64,000 nucleotides of DNA from Acanthosoma haemorrhoidale (GCA_930367205.1 OV884011.1:138235437-138299436); one strand, 5' to 3'; positions 22,141-34,300 are shown, counted from the first letter of the stretch. A program made the numbers and translations. Notes: generated by a model not told the origin, from the sequence alone.

Positions 22141-23085
22141 AGGAAAAGGTCGAAAATACAGCATGGTAAAGAAAGTCACTGGTGCCGAAATTATCATTGG
22201 AAAAACAGAGAAAAACGCAAACTATATATTGGTAAGAAAAAAGAGAAGCAGAAGTAGAACTAAAAAAATTAAAAACCAAAGGTTATCATGAAACCCCGCT
22301 GCAAGTTATTAAATAAAATTGAAGGAAACATAATCTGTTCGCTGATCACAGATACAGTTAAAAAAAATATTTTCGATGATTATTTGGATGGAAAGTGTAT
22401 TGAGCAGCACATGCTGTTCAGTTATTAGTTTATGTTAAATCACCTAAACGGGAGGGATATGGAAAAGAAAGAGGAGAAATAAAACCACATTTTATCACTA
22501 GCTACAAGACGACGAGAATGTAAGAGTGTTTATGCAGATGTTTTTTGAGCTCTCTAACAATATGAGAGTGGTCACCATTGAACTAGGCTAAAAATAAATC
22601 ACTTAGTTTTTTCTGAAGAAGATTCGACGAGTTTAAAGGCAGCAAGTTTGAATCAAGTTGAACAAGAGTCAGAAGGGTAAAAGTCAGTATCAAGAAAAAC
22701 TTTGTTCGAAGATAGGAAGAAAGGTTCAATCAAGTCCTTTAATCCCTTGGTAAAGATGGAATCTTATTATAGGACAAGTCATTGTCCAAGTTTCATTAGC
22801 CAAATTGTACTTCAAAGTCAGAGTTTTTTATTCCAAAGATTGGTGCAAAAATGCCAAGACTGATCCTATGTCTCGGAAACGACATTCAAGTATGAGTTTG
22901 ATAAACAAAATTTAAGCCTCTTTCCTAAACAATGATATGTATCTAAGCTGCCAAAATGACAAAAACTTGTCAAACGGAGACTATCAGCTAAAGATTAAAA
23001 ATAAAAGAAGCCCAAGAGGAGAAGGAATGGTGTTTACAGTGGACTTATAGTCAGTTTCATCGCAAGAATTTTCAACCCTATAACT
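22141..23085 (+). pseudogene. Decayed Cys-rich transposase-like gene (insect-wide mobile-element family)
   Basis: The conceptual protein is scattered over all three frames but in a consistent order. A basic N-terminus begins RKRSKIQHGKESHWCRNYHW (about 22144). Then come KPRCKLLNKIEGNIICSLIT and NIFDDYLDG (about 22290-22400); LQDDENVRVFMQMFFELSNN and MRVVTIEL; SRKTLFEDRKKGSIKSFNP and LVKMESYYRTSHC; SETTFKYEFDKQNLSLF; and finally LSCQNDKNLSNGDY and GMVFTVDL. From memory this is the order of a large, poorly named arthropod protein family with a 'W..N.RK..R..G..Y' start, C-rich middle, SHYxR box, NLSF.PK.D.C..C box and VF.xDLQ.V box, usually counted as transposon-derived. At least six stops and several frameshifts destroy it. 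No ends of an element were found, and copy 3 of LINE-A adjoins it on the left. I have not been able to name a superfamily. Confidence 0.55.
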
Positions 23086-23329
23086 GATTTTTTTTTTTTT
23101 ATTGAGGTAGATGATTACACCTAAAGTAAAATAATTTTCTTTTGTGATGGTTGTGCAGGTAAAAACGAACCAGTACTTTAGCCAAATGCGCTTCTTAACT
23201 TTTAATTATAACAATAGGGGACATGAACTCTACACAAACACTTACACAGCCCAATACACCAGCAATATTTGTACGTAATATCAGTAATTTTAAGTAACTA
23301 TGTACCCATTTGAATAAAATTGTAGGTAC
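23086..23329. other. Short spacer
   Basis: AT-rich with a T-run near 23088-23100; nothing recognised. Confidence 0.4.
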
Positions 23330-24617
23330 AGGCAAATACACGTGCCTCGGTCCCGGGACAAAAACGTTTCTCCGGACACTCCCGACACATATCGAGCAAT
23401 AATAAAATACTTGGAAGAAACTAAGGCCGAGTTCCACACCTACCAACTAAAGCAGGAACGGTTGCTGCGCGTGGTGATTAGAAACCTGCATCCCACTACA
23501 CCTGCGGACAAGATATAAAAAGAGCTCTTAAGCCTAGGATACAAGGTTCACCAAATTACGAATGTGCTCCGTGAGGAAAGACAAGAAAATAATGCAAGTA
23601 TCAAGACACCACTGCACTTGTTCTTTGTGGATCTAGAGCGAACACCTGGAGTGGAAAAAATCTACGAGGTTACCCACTTGTATTACACAAGAGTACAGGT
23701 CGAAAAGTCTTACCGGAAACGCGATGTAGTTCAATGCCATAATTGCCAGGCATATGGGCACACGAAATCATACTGCTACCACCCTCCCAGATGTGTAACC
23801 TTTAACCTCTGCCGCAAGTCCTGTCCGCTTGTCTTTTTAAATTCGATTCCTCTCCCTGTGTCATAGCCAGTATGGTATTGAGGCTTCCATCTCGACAAAA
23901 CACTGAGATAGAACCCACACACGAGGCTGAAAAGACAAGAACTAAACAGACCCTTTGGACAACTGTACAGACTACTTCGAAGGATATCCCATCTCTCAAT
24001 AGAAAATAAACTACTTATTTACAAAGTTATACTTAAGCCAATCTGGACATACGGAATAGAGCTATGAGGGGCAGCAAAAAAGTCGAACATCAAGCGCATC
24101 CAATCCTTTCAATCAAAAGTCCTGAGAACAATAGTAAATGCCCCTTATTACATCAGCAACAAAACCCTTCCCTATCCAACCTATCCAACCACCCTAATTC
24201 CCTGGTACAATCATTGCACTCACCACTCATCCCTATAATCCTCCTCGGAGACTAAAATGGCAGTGGCCTCTTGACCTGCTATAATTAAGTGATAGTGGGA
24301 GTCCTGGCAATGGCCAGTTTCTCTAATCATGTCCTGAGCGTCTGTGGCTCTCACGCTCTTGGTCAGCCTCTGCTGGCTCTTATCCAGTGACGCGGCTGAC
24401 GTAGGAGCTTGGGGGACTTCCAAAGACCCCGCTTCCTCCTTCGCACGCGAGGGACGTGACAACCATGTGGACTTGGGAGGCCCCTGGGCTGTTTGTAAAT
24501 ATTGTATGAATGAGCGAGTGAATGATGAATTGCAAATATGGTATGAATGAGAACATTTATCTCAATTACTTATTGCCTAATAAGGCAGATTGTAATTTTA
24601 TCTTAATAAAAATTGTT
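23330..24617 (+). mobile_element. LINE-A copy 2: internally deleted, gag fused to the RT end
   Basis: The left part is the best-preserved ORF1 in the window: AIIKYLEETKAEFHTYQLKQ, LRVVIRNLHPTTP, then LGYKVHQITNVLREER, FFVDLERTPGVEKIYEV and the first zinc knuckle CHNCQAYGHTKSYC, followed by PPRCV. It has a single in-frame TAA (near 23516). Immediately after PPRCV (about 23796) the sequence jumps to the RT region NLCRKSCPLVFLNSIPLPVS, skipping two knuckles, all of the endonuclease and most of RT. The RT tail, ORF2 end (LDLL-stop), 3' UTR, hairpin GCCTAATAAGGC (24575-24586) and AATAAA follow. The join leaves 100 codons in one frame (23564-23866), so a chimeric peptide would be read, but the endonuclease and catalytic residues are gone. 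Confidence 0.85.
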
Positions 24618-26274
24618 ATAAGTAAAAATTATAACTAGTGAGCAAAAATGTCTATGCATAGGTCATACGCAAATGGAGGCCGGGCAATGCATTCGACATC
24701 AGAATAGGTTTAATGTCGATATTACCATCCAAACCAACTATGTTGATATTCCTTAAAAATCAAGGAAAAGCGATCCTTACAATGCCCAGTACTTAGATCA
24801 TACTTACTTCTAAAACGCACATCAGCAAGATGGCTGATCCATGTGTTACCCTTAAATTACGCTGGAGACATCTTTTATGAACTGGAGTTTCATGATTCAT
24901 GGAGCGTACTTACTACCTGCGACGCGTAATAAACTTGCTAGACAAGTATCAATAGAAAAGCTACCACAGCTATATGAAACTAGATTAAAAATCTGCCCGT
25001 AGATTATCGGGAGTTTTATGATAACTTGCCACAAAAAGAGACCAACAAAGAGAAAAGATAATTTTTTTTTTTAAATAATTTCTGTTTTAATGCTTACTTT
25101 TCTAATACACTGATTTTAAAGGTACTTTTCAAATTTTATTTTATATTTTGTTCTGTATAACTATATTCTGTAATAATTAAAATATATATGATTACCAAAA
25201 TATTATAAAAGTATATAAATAAATAATCCTTTAATTATTCATAATTTTTGTTGTTTTATTAAAATACTATTAAACAGTATTATATCTTATTTTTAATAAT
25301 TAATTCTCCTGTTAGCATATTTATTATTCAAAATAAGATGGATAACCTCGGAACTTCAACGTCGACGAGGTTTTCTAATGAAGACAACCAATAATCCTAT
25401 GGGAAAAAAAATATCATCCATTGAACATCATCGCTCATAATTCCAGGCAAATCAATTATTTGCAGTAATTGACTCTACAGTGGCTAAAGCTCACTATTCC
25501 ACAGGGGATCAGTAATATATTCTCTTTGAAGTTAAAATTGGGTAGCTTTCTGCTCTAAAATGGATTAAATAGAAATGTCAAACGTATTGATCAAAACGTA
25601 CTTATCAAACATGGAGACGAATTCCCCAAATCAAACAGAACCACTAAAAATATGCAAAGAAGAATAATAATAAATTATAGCTGCTGCTCTCTCGCTAAAC
25701 AGAATCCATTTCTGAGTGAGTGAGTGGGAGACAAGGAAATTCAAAGTGGTGTTTATTGGGTAAAGTTAAAATACTAGTTTTTTAGAGGGCAAGTGAAACG
25801 GTCTCTACCAATCCACTCTAAAAGGATTACAGTTGTCATTCCTATTCTGAATTGTTAAGTCTAAAACCATTTTTGGTATGAGTACTTTACCATTTTTATC
25901 ACTGCTCTGCAAACCCAATCGTTATTTTTCGTTCTATCATTGACTTAAATAAGGAGAGTTTATTAATAAATTCTGCGAGTCACATTAATAAAAGTAAATA
26001 ACGTTTTATAATACACATATAAGTGCAACGATAGCATAATTTACTGAAAAAATAAAACACATAACCAAAAACACATCTTAATCTAAACATTAGAGCCAGG
26101 TTGTATCTTTATAGTTAGTTCCTTTGGTGTTTTTAATAATTCGTTTTCATTTGTTTCCTACTTTTTTCACCTGCCAGCGCGTAGTATACAGCGCATTTAA
26201 GAATGAGTTGTTTTCTTCGAAACCCATTTGGTCCAAGTCCATGCCATTTAAAAATTTTAATATTTTTTTTTCAA
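24618..26274. other. AT-rich spacer
   Basis: 24640-24960 has mixed composition; 25060-25330 is extremely AT-rich. No gene, RNA or terminal repeat recognised. Confidence 0.5.
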
Positions 26275-26750
26275 CATCTTTTCCTCAATTCTACTATTCC
26301 TAGCTCAATTCCACCAAAAGCCGTTAACCCCTCTGAGTTCAAATAAATTCTAAATAACTTACTTTACCGAAAATCTTTCGGATATGATCTCCTTACTCCT
26401 CAAACCCTCCAACAACTTCCTCCTAAAGCCATAATCTTCCTAACCTACATTTATAATTGCGCATTATAATGACGCACTTTTCTTTCCTCTTGAAACATAC
26501 TATTATTGTCCTATTCCCTAAACCCAGTAAACCACCCAATGACACCTCATCATACAGTCCAATTACCCTACTCCCTACTCCCCTTATGGGATGCTATATT
26601 GGGGTCTGGGTGGGATGACAGGACTGCAGTGTCATCCGCAAACGTTGCCTAGAATGTATTAGGGGTAGTCCCCTCTACCAGCGGTGTCTAGGTTATAGAG
26701 GAGAGGCCCAGGACACTGTCGGAACTGCTTTTATGGGATAGTAGTTCATA
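26275..26750. mobile_element. LINE-A copy with head-to-head inverted halves
   Basis: 26275-26580 is plus-strand LINE-A matching copy 1 at about 9105-9400, the start of RT (PPKAVNPSEF, YRKSFGYDLL). Directly joined, 26585-26750 matches copy 1 at about 9731-9900 but on the reverse strand. Read in reverse it contains SVLGP-type remnants and the catalytic box FADDTAVLSSHPDPNIASH. Some 330 bp of RT between the halves is missing. The 5' half is plus and the 3' half is minus, so this is not the usual twin-priming 5' inversion. Neither half has a 3' end or poly(A). Confidence 0.75.
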
Positions 26751-28362
26751 TACAAAGAATATTCTTCTGTATACTTTAATCATTACCATTATTGTATTTA
26801 AGTTATTTAGTGTGATATGAAACGCAAGTTTTTTTTATTTGGTTACTGGTATACAGATCGATGTCTACTTCTCTGCAAATATATTATCGTCCTATAAAGT
26901 CAACTACTTGAAAATACTGATTTATTAGGATCTTATATGATGTGTGAATTTAGTTTCAGGTTGGAAACTGAAAGATTCAATTGATTTTCAGGACGATCCC
27001 TTCCACCTGTTGGGAAGTACAGCTACTCCCAGCGTGCTTAGGAAGCGTGCAGAGGTGTTGTAAGCGAGGTTGAAGGAGTTAAGCTCACGTTGAAGGGAGT
27101 TGGGAACGTGATCGAAAGGCAATCCTATTGGATACGTGCCACGTTCTCCATCGGTTATTATATACGTTGCTAATTGCTGCCTTAGTCTTGAGCACATAAA
27201 AAGCTTAGACTGCTGTATCAATTTATGTGTTAATTTCACAACACAATGTAGTTAGTTAACTTACCCAAGTAAATTTCACGCTATGTTTTCGTAAACTAAA
27301 TTTTTGGTTACAAATGCAACCTTAAAAGAATCGCAATATATCTACTGTGAATGCGATATCAACTATTAGTAGCGTTGTTATTCCACTGCCTGTTATCGAC
27401 TCCTGACTGTCCAGTCTCAGCTTACGTGCTTTATCATCTCTATTTTAGCTATTCCGTCGCGAAATACTCTTTTCGGCTGTCTTTGATCTGACATACTCAT
27501 CAGGGGGTCAAGCAAGCCATGTTTTATGAAGGGCATAATTCAGACCTACTCATCAGTCTATTAATCGTATTAAATTCAATCCTCATTCATATAGCTTACG
27601 AAAAGCAATAATGCATTATAAATTTGTATGATAACAATTTGGCTTTTACTTTATAAACAAGCTTGTGATATTGTTGAAACTATCTGAGCACACCCTTACC
27701 TGGGGTTCAGTAAAAATATTTATATTTAAAATTGATTAAATTAATGAAAATAAAAAAAAACATGAAACATAAAAATAAATCATATTAGAGTTTATAGTCT
27801 AAGGACCGTAAGTCTAAATAAGTACTAAAAAAAGTTAATAAGGTATTTTGAAAGAATGCCAATAAGCTTCAGGTATCTCCAGAAAATTTATTCGAATAAT
27901 TGTCTACATTTTTCTATGTTCCGGCATCTTCTAAACTTAAAATGGGTCATACGATCCTTGTTAAAAATCATTAAAACAATGCTGTTGTCTGTTACATAAT
28001 ATAAAAGCTCACCCCAGCACCCTTGGCTTCTCACCCCCTCACATATAGTCAATAACTATCACATATCAATTTTTATATAGTATTTATATGCCCAGAACAT
28101 ATAAATTAACATTTAGTGAAGTTTGTAAAAATATTTATTAGAGGTACTCACTAATTACATGTACTTTGCTAACTTGCAAATTTATTGTTTAATTCTTTTG
28201 AAGGATTGTGTTTAATTTGTGAACTCCTGAATATTCCTATACTGGCAAACGTAGACAATTATATGAATATTTTTTTCTGGAGAAACCTAGGGCATTTATT
28301 AGAGTTTTTCTAAAATGACATATAACATTTCATGAAAACATGATTAAAACAATTATTCTCGA
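26751..28362. other. Spacer with a mixed-composition island at 27.3-27.55 kb
   Basis: The 83-codon reverse frame 26988-27239 has no known motif. 27340-27560 is relatively GC-rich without coding signs. The rest is AT-rich. Confidence 0.4.
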
Positions 28363-28491
28363 TGAACAATAAAACTTTCGTCTTTTCACAATATGGTATA
28401 TAGTCATTAAAATATTTTTATTTTTTTCCTAACAACAATATTATTGGTGAATAAATACCATATTAAGGAAAGACGGAAATTTTATTGTTTA
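28363..28491. mobile_element. 129-bp foldback/MITE-like element
   Basis: Arms 28363-28405 and 28450-28491 are inverted copies. Left reads AACAATAAAACTTTCGTCTT then AATATGGTAT; right, reversed, reads AACAATAAAATTTCCGTCTT then AATATGGTAT. About 35 of 42 positions match, with a 44-bp AT-rich loop. It is too short to code. No convincing target duplication is seen. The alternative is a foldback remnant of a larger element. Confidence 0.6.
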
Positions 28492-28920
28492 TTATACCCG
28501 TCTATAAACGTCACTAATCATTTAATGATTCTCAATGTTTATAAAACGATCAATGTTGTCAAATTTACTTTAAAATAAACAAATTAAAGTAAATGTTTTG
28601 TCAGACACATACTGGAAATTATTTATAAAAGTTAATACTTGCGAAAACAAATTCTGCTTACTTAGATCATTTTGAATGTTTGAGGGTGTCTGTGGAACTA
28701 AATTACTTTAAAGTAAGTTTTATATTCCAACGGTTTCCTTTATTTATTGCACATATGTCGGTGACATATTAAAGATGTAAACAGCCGGTTTGCTCATATT
28801 TACACCTCAAACATTATGACATATATAAATTTAAAAAAACTTAAAATGGTAGACATCTTTGAGTTAGAAGTTTTTGTCCTTTTTGTTTAATATATAACAT
28901 TAACTAGTTACTGGCAAATA
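28492..28920. other. Spacer with small palindromes
   Basis: TTTACTTTAA and TTAAAGTAAA face each other near 28563-28591, and TTACTTTAAAGTAA is a perfect palindrome near 28703-28716. No gene seen. Confidence 0.4.
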
Positions 28921-28968
28921 CTCTTTATTGGGCTACAATTACAATCTGCCTTTTATAAGGCAATCAGT
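28921..28968 (-). mobile_element. LINE-A minimal 3' end (~48 bp)
   Basis: On the reverse strand only the terminal hairpin GCCTTATAAAAGGC (28948-28961), AGATTGTAAT and CCAATAAAGAG remain. This is an extremely short 5'-truncated LINE-A insertion or relic. TAACTAG-type repeats on the 5' side (28971-28994, AGTAACT three times) blur any target duplication. Confidence 0.65.
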
Positions 28969-30068
28969 AGTAACTAGTAACTAGTAACTATTACACTTCC
29001 AAATCCAATTGAGATCTATCGAAGGGATGTTTTTTGGAAAAAGTAAGTGAGCTTTGATATGTTGTATTTTGAGAAACAAATTTTGAAGTCCGATTTTAAT
29101 CTCAAACGGTTCTAATATTTAGATTTATTGATTCCCATAAAAATAGAAAGCCCTACATAGGATCGTTTCCTACTACTATTTTAAGTTACCATACCTCTAA
29201 ACCACAAAATATATTTGAGCATATGAATAGCCCTTTCATAAGTTATTGCAGTAACAATAACATATTACTGAACTATTTGTGTAGTACATGGAATTTGCAG
29301 CACTTTTAAGCCTCCTCCGACCTCCTTTCCATCTGAGCATCTCTGACTGACACCCGCTTAGAATAGCCTTAGCTGGAGGAGAATCGATAGGGGAGGTAAT
29401 GGACGGTGTAATTAAGAAAGTTTTAAATATTCCTCCCCTCTCCATGGACCCTGTCTTTCTACACCAGTCCCTGTGGCTTTCGAGAGCTCCACCTCAGGTC
29501 GAATATCCTAACCCATAAATAGCTTTGACTGCATCACATATATATTATTTGCCGTTGGAATTCAAACTGTTAACTACGTACACATAAAGTGACTTTGGTT
29601 GTTCTCAGTATTGATACGTGGACTGCATTATCACAAAGGATTTAACCAAGCTCTGGGGCTGTTGTCACAAGGAAGATGATCGCGAGATCTAGTCCGCTGT
29701 CCCTTGATTTCACAACTCCATCAACAAAGTAAAGTATATAAGGTGTTATGATGTGCTCCTTGTGTTTTCACCTCTGTGCCAGTCCGTCCCGGTCTTTGTT
29801 AGTCCTCTCCACAACTGGAGATATAGAGGCATTGACATATAGATCCCATTTGACATAAGGAAGTTTACAATATAAAGATAAGTTTATATTACACTATGCG
29901 ACATCACTAAAACCATACTGGGACACGACTAGTCGTTTCACAGTAGCACTCATATCTAACTGATCCTAAATGTTCTAGATATCATCGCATGATGATAGAG
30001 GAATGTCTGCTAGTTTGTTCTTGTACAATCTACCGATTGTTATAGAAGCTGCGAAAATTATCTACTCA
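28969..30068. other. Spacer
   Basis: 29290-29830 is of mixed composition with no supported gene; the 69-codon reverse frame (29236-29445) has no recognisable motif. Confidence 0.4.
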
Positions 30069-31295
30069 GGGTATTTTTTTTTTTTTTTTTTTTTTCTTAG
30101 CTCTCAAACTTATAAAATAGGATGTGGGAAAATTACTTTGGGCTAATGAGTGCCTTTCACTAAGGGGAGTCCCCCATTTGAAGGATGTATGAGAAGGATA
30201 TAGTGTGGGGTATGCCTAAAGGAGGCGGGTGGAATCAGGAAGGTAGTGAGAGTCTACCGAGGGTGGAGCCTAGGGGTACCTAGGCAAGGGTTTGTAGTCG
30301 GCCAGGTCAAGCCTGGCCAGCCCCGGCAGGGGCCTGAAATAAGTCGGCCTCTCGGCCGGAAGGTCGACCCTGCTCAAACAGGTAGATGGGGTCTTGTAGC
30401 TTCGGTGATCGGCCTCGATCTCTCGGCTGGGTGTAGATCTTCAGTCTCCCTCAGGGGGCTAGGGTTCGATCACGTCCATCTGTCTCCAGGCTTCGGTGGT
30501 CCAGCAGTGCTTCCATCTGACGGGCATTGGTGGTGGTTGAAGGTCGGAGAATAGTGGGTTGTGGCTGTGTCGGAGTGAGTCGAAAAATTTGATGTGTCTT
30601 CTCTTGATGAAATCTTGAATGGTGAGCACTTCAAATTTTTTATGCATCTCGTCTGCCTTCATTCGGTCGAACGGGGTATGTTTGAGGGAGGTGCGGAGAA
30701 CTCTGTTCTGAAATTGCTGGAGCGTTTTGAGAGTGTTAGGAGTCAGATACTTGAAGAGAGGGGTCCTATACATCAAAGCAGGTCTTAGGACGCTCTGGTA
30801 TATCAGCAGCTTGAGGCGTACCGATAAAGTCGGGCTGTGAAGTAGGTGTCCGAGGCTGAAGAATTTCTTCCTAACACTCTTTAACTTCTTGCCGAGATGT
30901 GTTGTGAACGACAAGTGTCTACCGAGGGTAATCCCAAGGTAGCATAGCTTGTTGCTTACATGGCACTCTTTGCCGTCTAAGACGAAGGATTTCGGGAGCT
31001 TCTTTCTTCCGGATTTATAGCTGAATATAATTCCTTGCGTCTTGGCCGGGTTGACTTTAATGTGGACGGCATCGAGTTTCTGGGCGATCTGTTGACTGGC
31101 GCTCTCAGCGAATTTCAGGGCTCTGGTGGGATTGATGCTAGTGCTGTAAACACCAATGTCGTCTGCATACGCCGATACCTCGCAGTTGGGGTACGAGGCT
31201 CCTACGATGTGGGCGGTGTAAATGTTGAACAGCAGGGGGCCTAGCACCGATCCTTGGGGGACACCGGCAGTGTAATTTATTCGGGTCGGGTATTT
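30069..31295 (-). mobile_element. LINE-B copy 1: 5'-truncated non-LTR retrotransposon with poly(A) tail
   Basis: A reverse-strand insertion ending in 22 T on the plus strand (30074-30095), i.e. its poly(A) tail. Next to the tail is a 3' UTR of about 360 bp, then the end of the RT frame. GGGTATTT occurs at 30069-30076 and again at 31288-31295, a possible 8-bp target duplication that would place the 5' end at 31287; the poly-T makes this uncertain. The GC content is clearly above the flanks, suggesting a younger insertion than the other LINEs. A second copy of the 3' UTR lies at 47.1 kb. Confidence 0.8.
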
Positions 31296-31313
31296 ATCAG
31301 AGAGAGTTATGTA
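30459..31313 (-). CDS. LINE-B reverse transcriptase, C-terminal half, no stops
   Basis: The frame is uninterrupted from an upstream stop at 31314 to the stop at 30459. The first ATG is at 31247, giving 262 residues, but RT homology begins before it: INYTAGVPQGSVLGPLLFNI. The catalytic box AYADDIGVY follows, then VNPAKTQGIIF, CYLGITLGRHLSFTTHL, LLIYQSVLRPALMY, LKTLQQFQNRVLRTSLKHTP and the C-terminal EVLTIQDFIKRRHIKFFDSL. The order (palm with YADD, LGIxL, thumb, QNRVLR) is that of a Jockey/CR1-like LINE. N-terminal RT motifs and endonuclease are missing through 5' truncation, so it cannot act alone. The lack of stops points to a recent insertion. Confidence 0.85.
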   Translation of the reverse strand, partial: YITLSDKYPTRINYTAGVPQGSVLGPLLFNIYTAHIVGASYPNCEVSAYADDIGVYSTSINPTRALKFAESASQQIAQKLDAVHIKVNPAKTQGIIFSYKSGRKKLPKSFVLDGKECHVSNKLCYLGITLGRHLSFTTHLGKKLKSVRKKFFSLGHLLHSPTLSVRLKLLIYQSVLRPALMYRTPLFKYLTPNTLKTLQQFQNRVLRTSLKHTPFDRMKADEMHKKFEVLTIQDFIKRRHIKFFDSLRHSHNPLFSDLQPPPMPVRWKHCWTTEAWRQMDVIEP

Positions 31314-34300
31314 TTAAATAATGCGTTAAAAATTTGTCAATAATTATTATTGGGTATATGCACGTTGTTGGGATACCGGCTGTGGGTATGGTTTATAAAA
31401 TACTGTGTATAAGGTATGAAATTTTTCATGGTAGTTTTTTTTTATGCCTCCAAGATGGTAAAAATAAACCGAGCTCAATTAGAAAAAAGGGGTGATTAAT
31501 TAGTAATCAACTTAACTCAACTTGCGGCCGTTAATTAGTTTGAAGCTATGATGATGGTTAGGCATATCCTTTTTTGGAATAGGCACTACAATTGATGTAA
31601 ATTATTAAGGTTATCGTTTTCTCTTAGCTCTACATGTACATATTGTTAACATTAAGGAATTTAAACATTTATTGTTGGTATAAGTTTTAAGTGATGATCG
31701 ATACATTTTTAATTTTGTCAGAATATAACAAGAAAGGATTTTCACTTTAAAATTTAATCAAGGGATCTGTATAATTTTGTGTGAGCTTATTTATGACATG
31801 AATAAGGATTATTTTAATATAAATAAAAAAGTGTTCATTGTTTTTGTTAATTAATTTCTTGGTATACCTTAATGGTTGGTAATAAAAGTTCTTTTATAAT
31901 ACAATTACAAATGTTTTCATGTCTTAGGACGAATTGCAATATAGAAAGAAACTAAGATGAATTCTTATCAGATGTCTACATTCCATCGACATTGAAATAT
32001 TTAATCTCTTTGTTTTAGATCTCGAAGTATAAATTTGAAACAAGTCACCTATACGCTTACTTTGGTGTGAAGATAAGCCATGATGGGAGATCATATCCTC
32101 AGATCAGTCTTCAAATAGGAATCACCAACAATTGAAAACTCGGTCATGGGCAAGAGAAGTCAAGAGGGTAAAACTAAAATGATCACTTATAAACCAATAT
32201 TCTTACCAGTTCACTGCGTTAATAAATTTCATTAGAAGGGTATTGAAAGTATAAGGTTCTCCAGGCCGAGGTTACAAGTGATATGAATAGAAAAATGCCT
32301 CTGATGGCAATTACTCATTAGTGTCATATTTTCATAAACTGCAAGTCATTATAAAATTGTTTTGATAGCTAAGACAGACTAAAACTTTCCCCGTGGGAGC
32401 CCGATGAAAAAGGGGGAAGACCTCTTGATTCATCAAGGGGAGCATGCTCCTTTAATTAATTACGAAGGCTTGGGAATGACAGAGATGACTTAAGACGATA
32501 GATCTAGGTTCTCCCATCACCGAGAGTTACAAAGCAACTTGTATATAAGAAGAAATAGATTATGTAACTTTTTTTAACATAAATGCAATTAATCATCTCA
32601 AGACTCAATCAAGGATTAATTTTAATCATTCTTCATTACGGTTATTTGTTATTATTAATACTGGATACTAATTCATCAAATCAGAGACATGTAACTCTTA
32701 TAAGACGTCGAGTATAAAAAAACAAAATTTAGATATCATAAGGTTGTCGTATATTCCCTGAGCAATTTCGGTAGAGAAAACATGACTATGAGAAGAACCA
32801 GATAAGTTTCGATAGGGTAAGTTATTTTTGTAATCTAGGATAAACTGTCTGGAGACAGAGATGTGTGAAAGGTGTCCCGGGGCCAAAGTATGGCGGCCCT
32901 GGATAAAGTTTGTGTTTAGGCAAACTTAACTCAGGGATCCTGACTTTTGGGTTATCCTTTTTACAAAGTTACCCGTTGCCATGTTTCCTCAGCCAGGCCG
33001 GCAGATCTAAAGGGAGAGAGAGGAACCTCCAAGAAGGACCCATTGCTGAATACAAGACCCTTCATTAGGCTCTCTTCCGTCCTTGGCCCTCCTCCCACAA
33101 ACTCCTGATAATATTCAGCATGTAGCAGGCATTCCTCTATTCGTAAAAGGGAGGAAGTATTCATTTGATGAAAGAGCGGTAGGAGTAAGGGGATTACTGT
33201 CCTGTAGAATTTTCTACACGGATATTGAAAAGTCTTTCAGATCGTTACAAAACGGGTACTGAATATAAACCTGAGATTCCACTTGATTTCATCTAAAAAG
33301 AGTCTGCAAAATGTGGATGCTGATTTATCTAAAACACATCCTCAAAATATCTTTACCATATTTAGTATCACTTTACATTAGTTACTACATTAGGTGTAGA
33401 GGTATATTTTTCAGAATGGGCCGACAGCATAGTTTGATGACGGTGCTAAACATATTGTTCTGGTTGGAAGCTGTGATAAATAAAAACCAAAACAGGACGA
33501 TATGTTAAAAATGCTATTGCATTCGAACTGCGTTGTATGCTGTGTGTTGATCTAATCATTAAATTGAAAAATATTTTAAAACCAAAACTAATCAGAAAAA
33601 ACGCTATACCTATCATTAAATGCAAATTCGGAAAGCCTGGCCCTCCATAATTATTTTAGTCAAGAAAAAAAAAAATCTAGCTGATTATTTGAAATATTAT
33701 CGTTTATTATTTGATCCTTGAAAAACTTACGGAGCGTTGAAAGATAATAAGGTGCTTCCTTAATTAAGAATGCTTTTTTCCTAATGAAAAAAGGAACTCA
33801 GCCGATTAAAAGGAAACACTTTCGTGATAGAAAACAATAATTTCGAACTTTTGATGGTTCAGTTTTTTTTAATGAAGTCACCTCAGACACTTTAAAGGCC
33901 TTCAACTCTTGATAAATAGCTTCTAATGGTGTGGACAACATTTTATTTGGCGAACAAAGTAAGTTTCTCAAACCCTTTCTTTTCTTTGGCATCGACTCTT
34001 TCAGATTATATCGTTAATAAACTGCCGAAGTTTACGACGGTCAACAAATGGTATACGAGGCCATTAAGAACCCCATGATTCAATTGTCATGTATCATAAG
34101 TCCTCCTGACAAGAGCATTGCCACACCTGTTACTTGTATGCGTTCCTCCGCCGGCAATTCTTATATTTTTTTTTTTCAATCTATTGAATTTTTTCAAAAC
34201 GATATGAATTAAATTCTATTGGTGTTACGATATTTAAGTATTTAAGAGATTAACCTTTAAAAAGCTTAAAAGTTATGAAAAAGTGACCAATGTTTTTTTC

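Noticed and set aside
21802..22197. 131-codon reverse frame as a gene of its own
   Set aside because: Its last two thirds are the LINE-A ORF2 tail; the first third is antisense to the decayed transposase-like gene and open by chance.
24220..24550. Overlapping frames on both strands in GC-richer DNA
   Set aside because: This is the LINE-A 3' UTR, and the same frames are not kept in other copies.
26275..26750. Standard twin-priming inversion
   Set aside because: Twin priming inverts the 5' segment relative to the 3' end; here the orientation is the opposite and no poly(A) end is present.
30246..30554. Plus-strand 102-codon frame in GC-rich DNA
   Set aside because: It is the antisense of the LINE-B 3' UTR and RT end.
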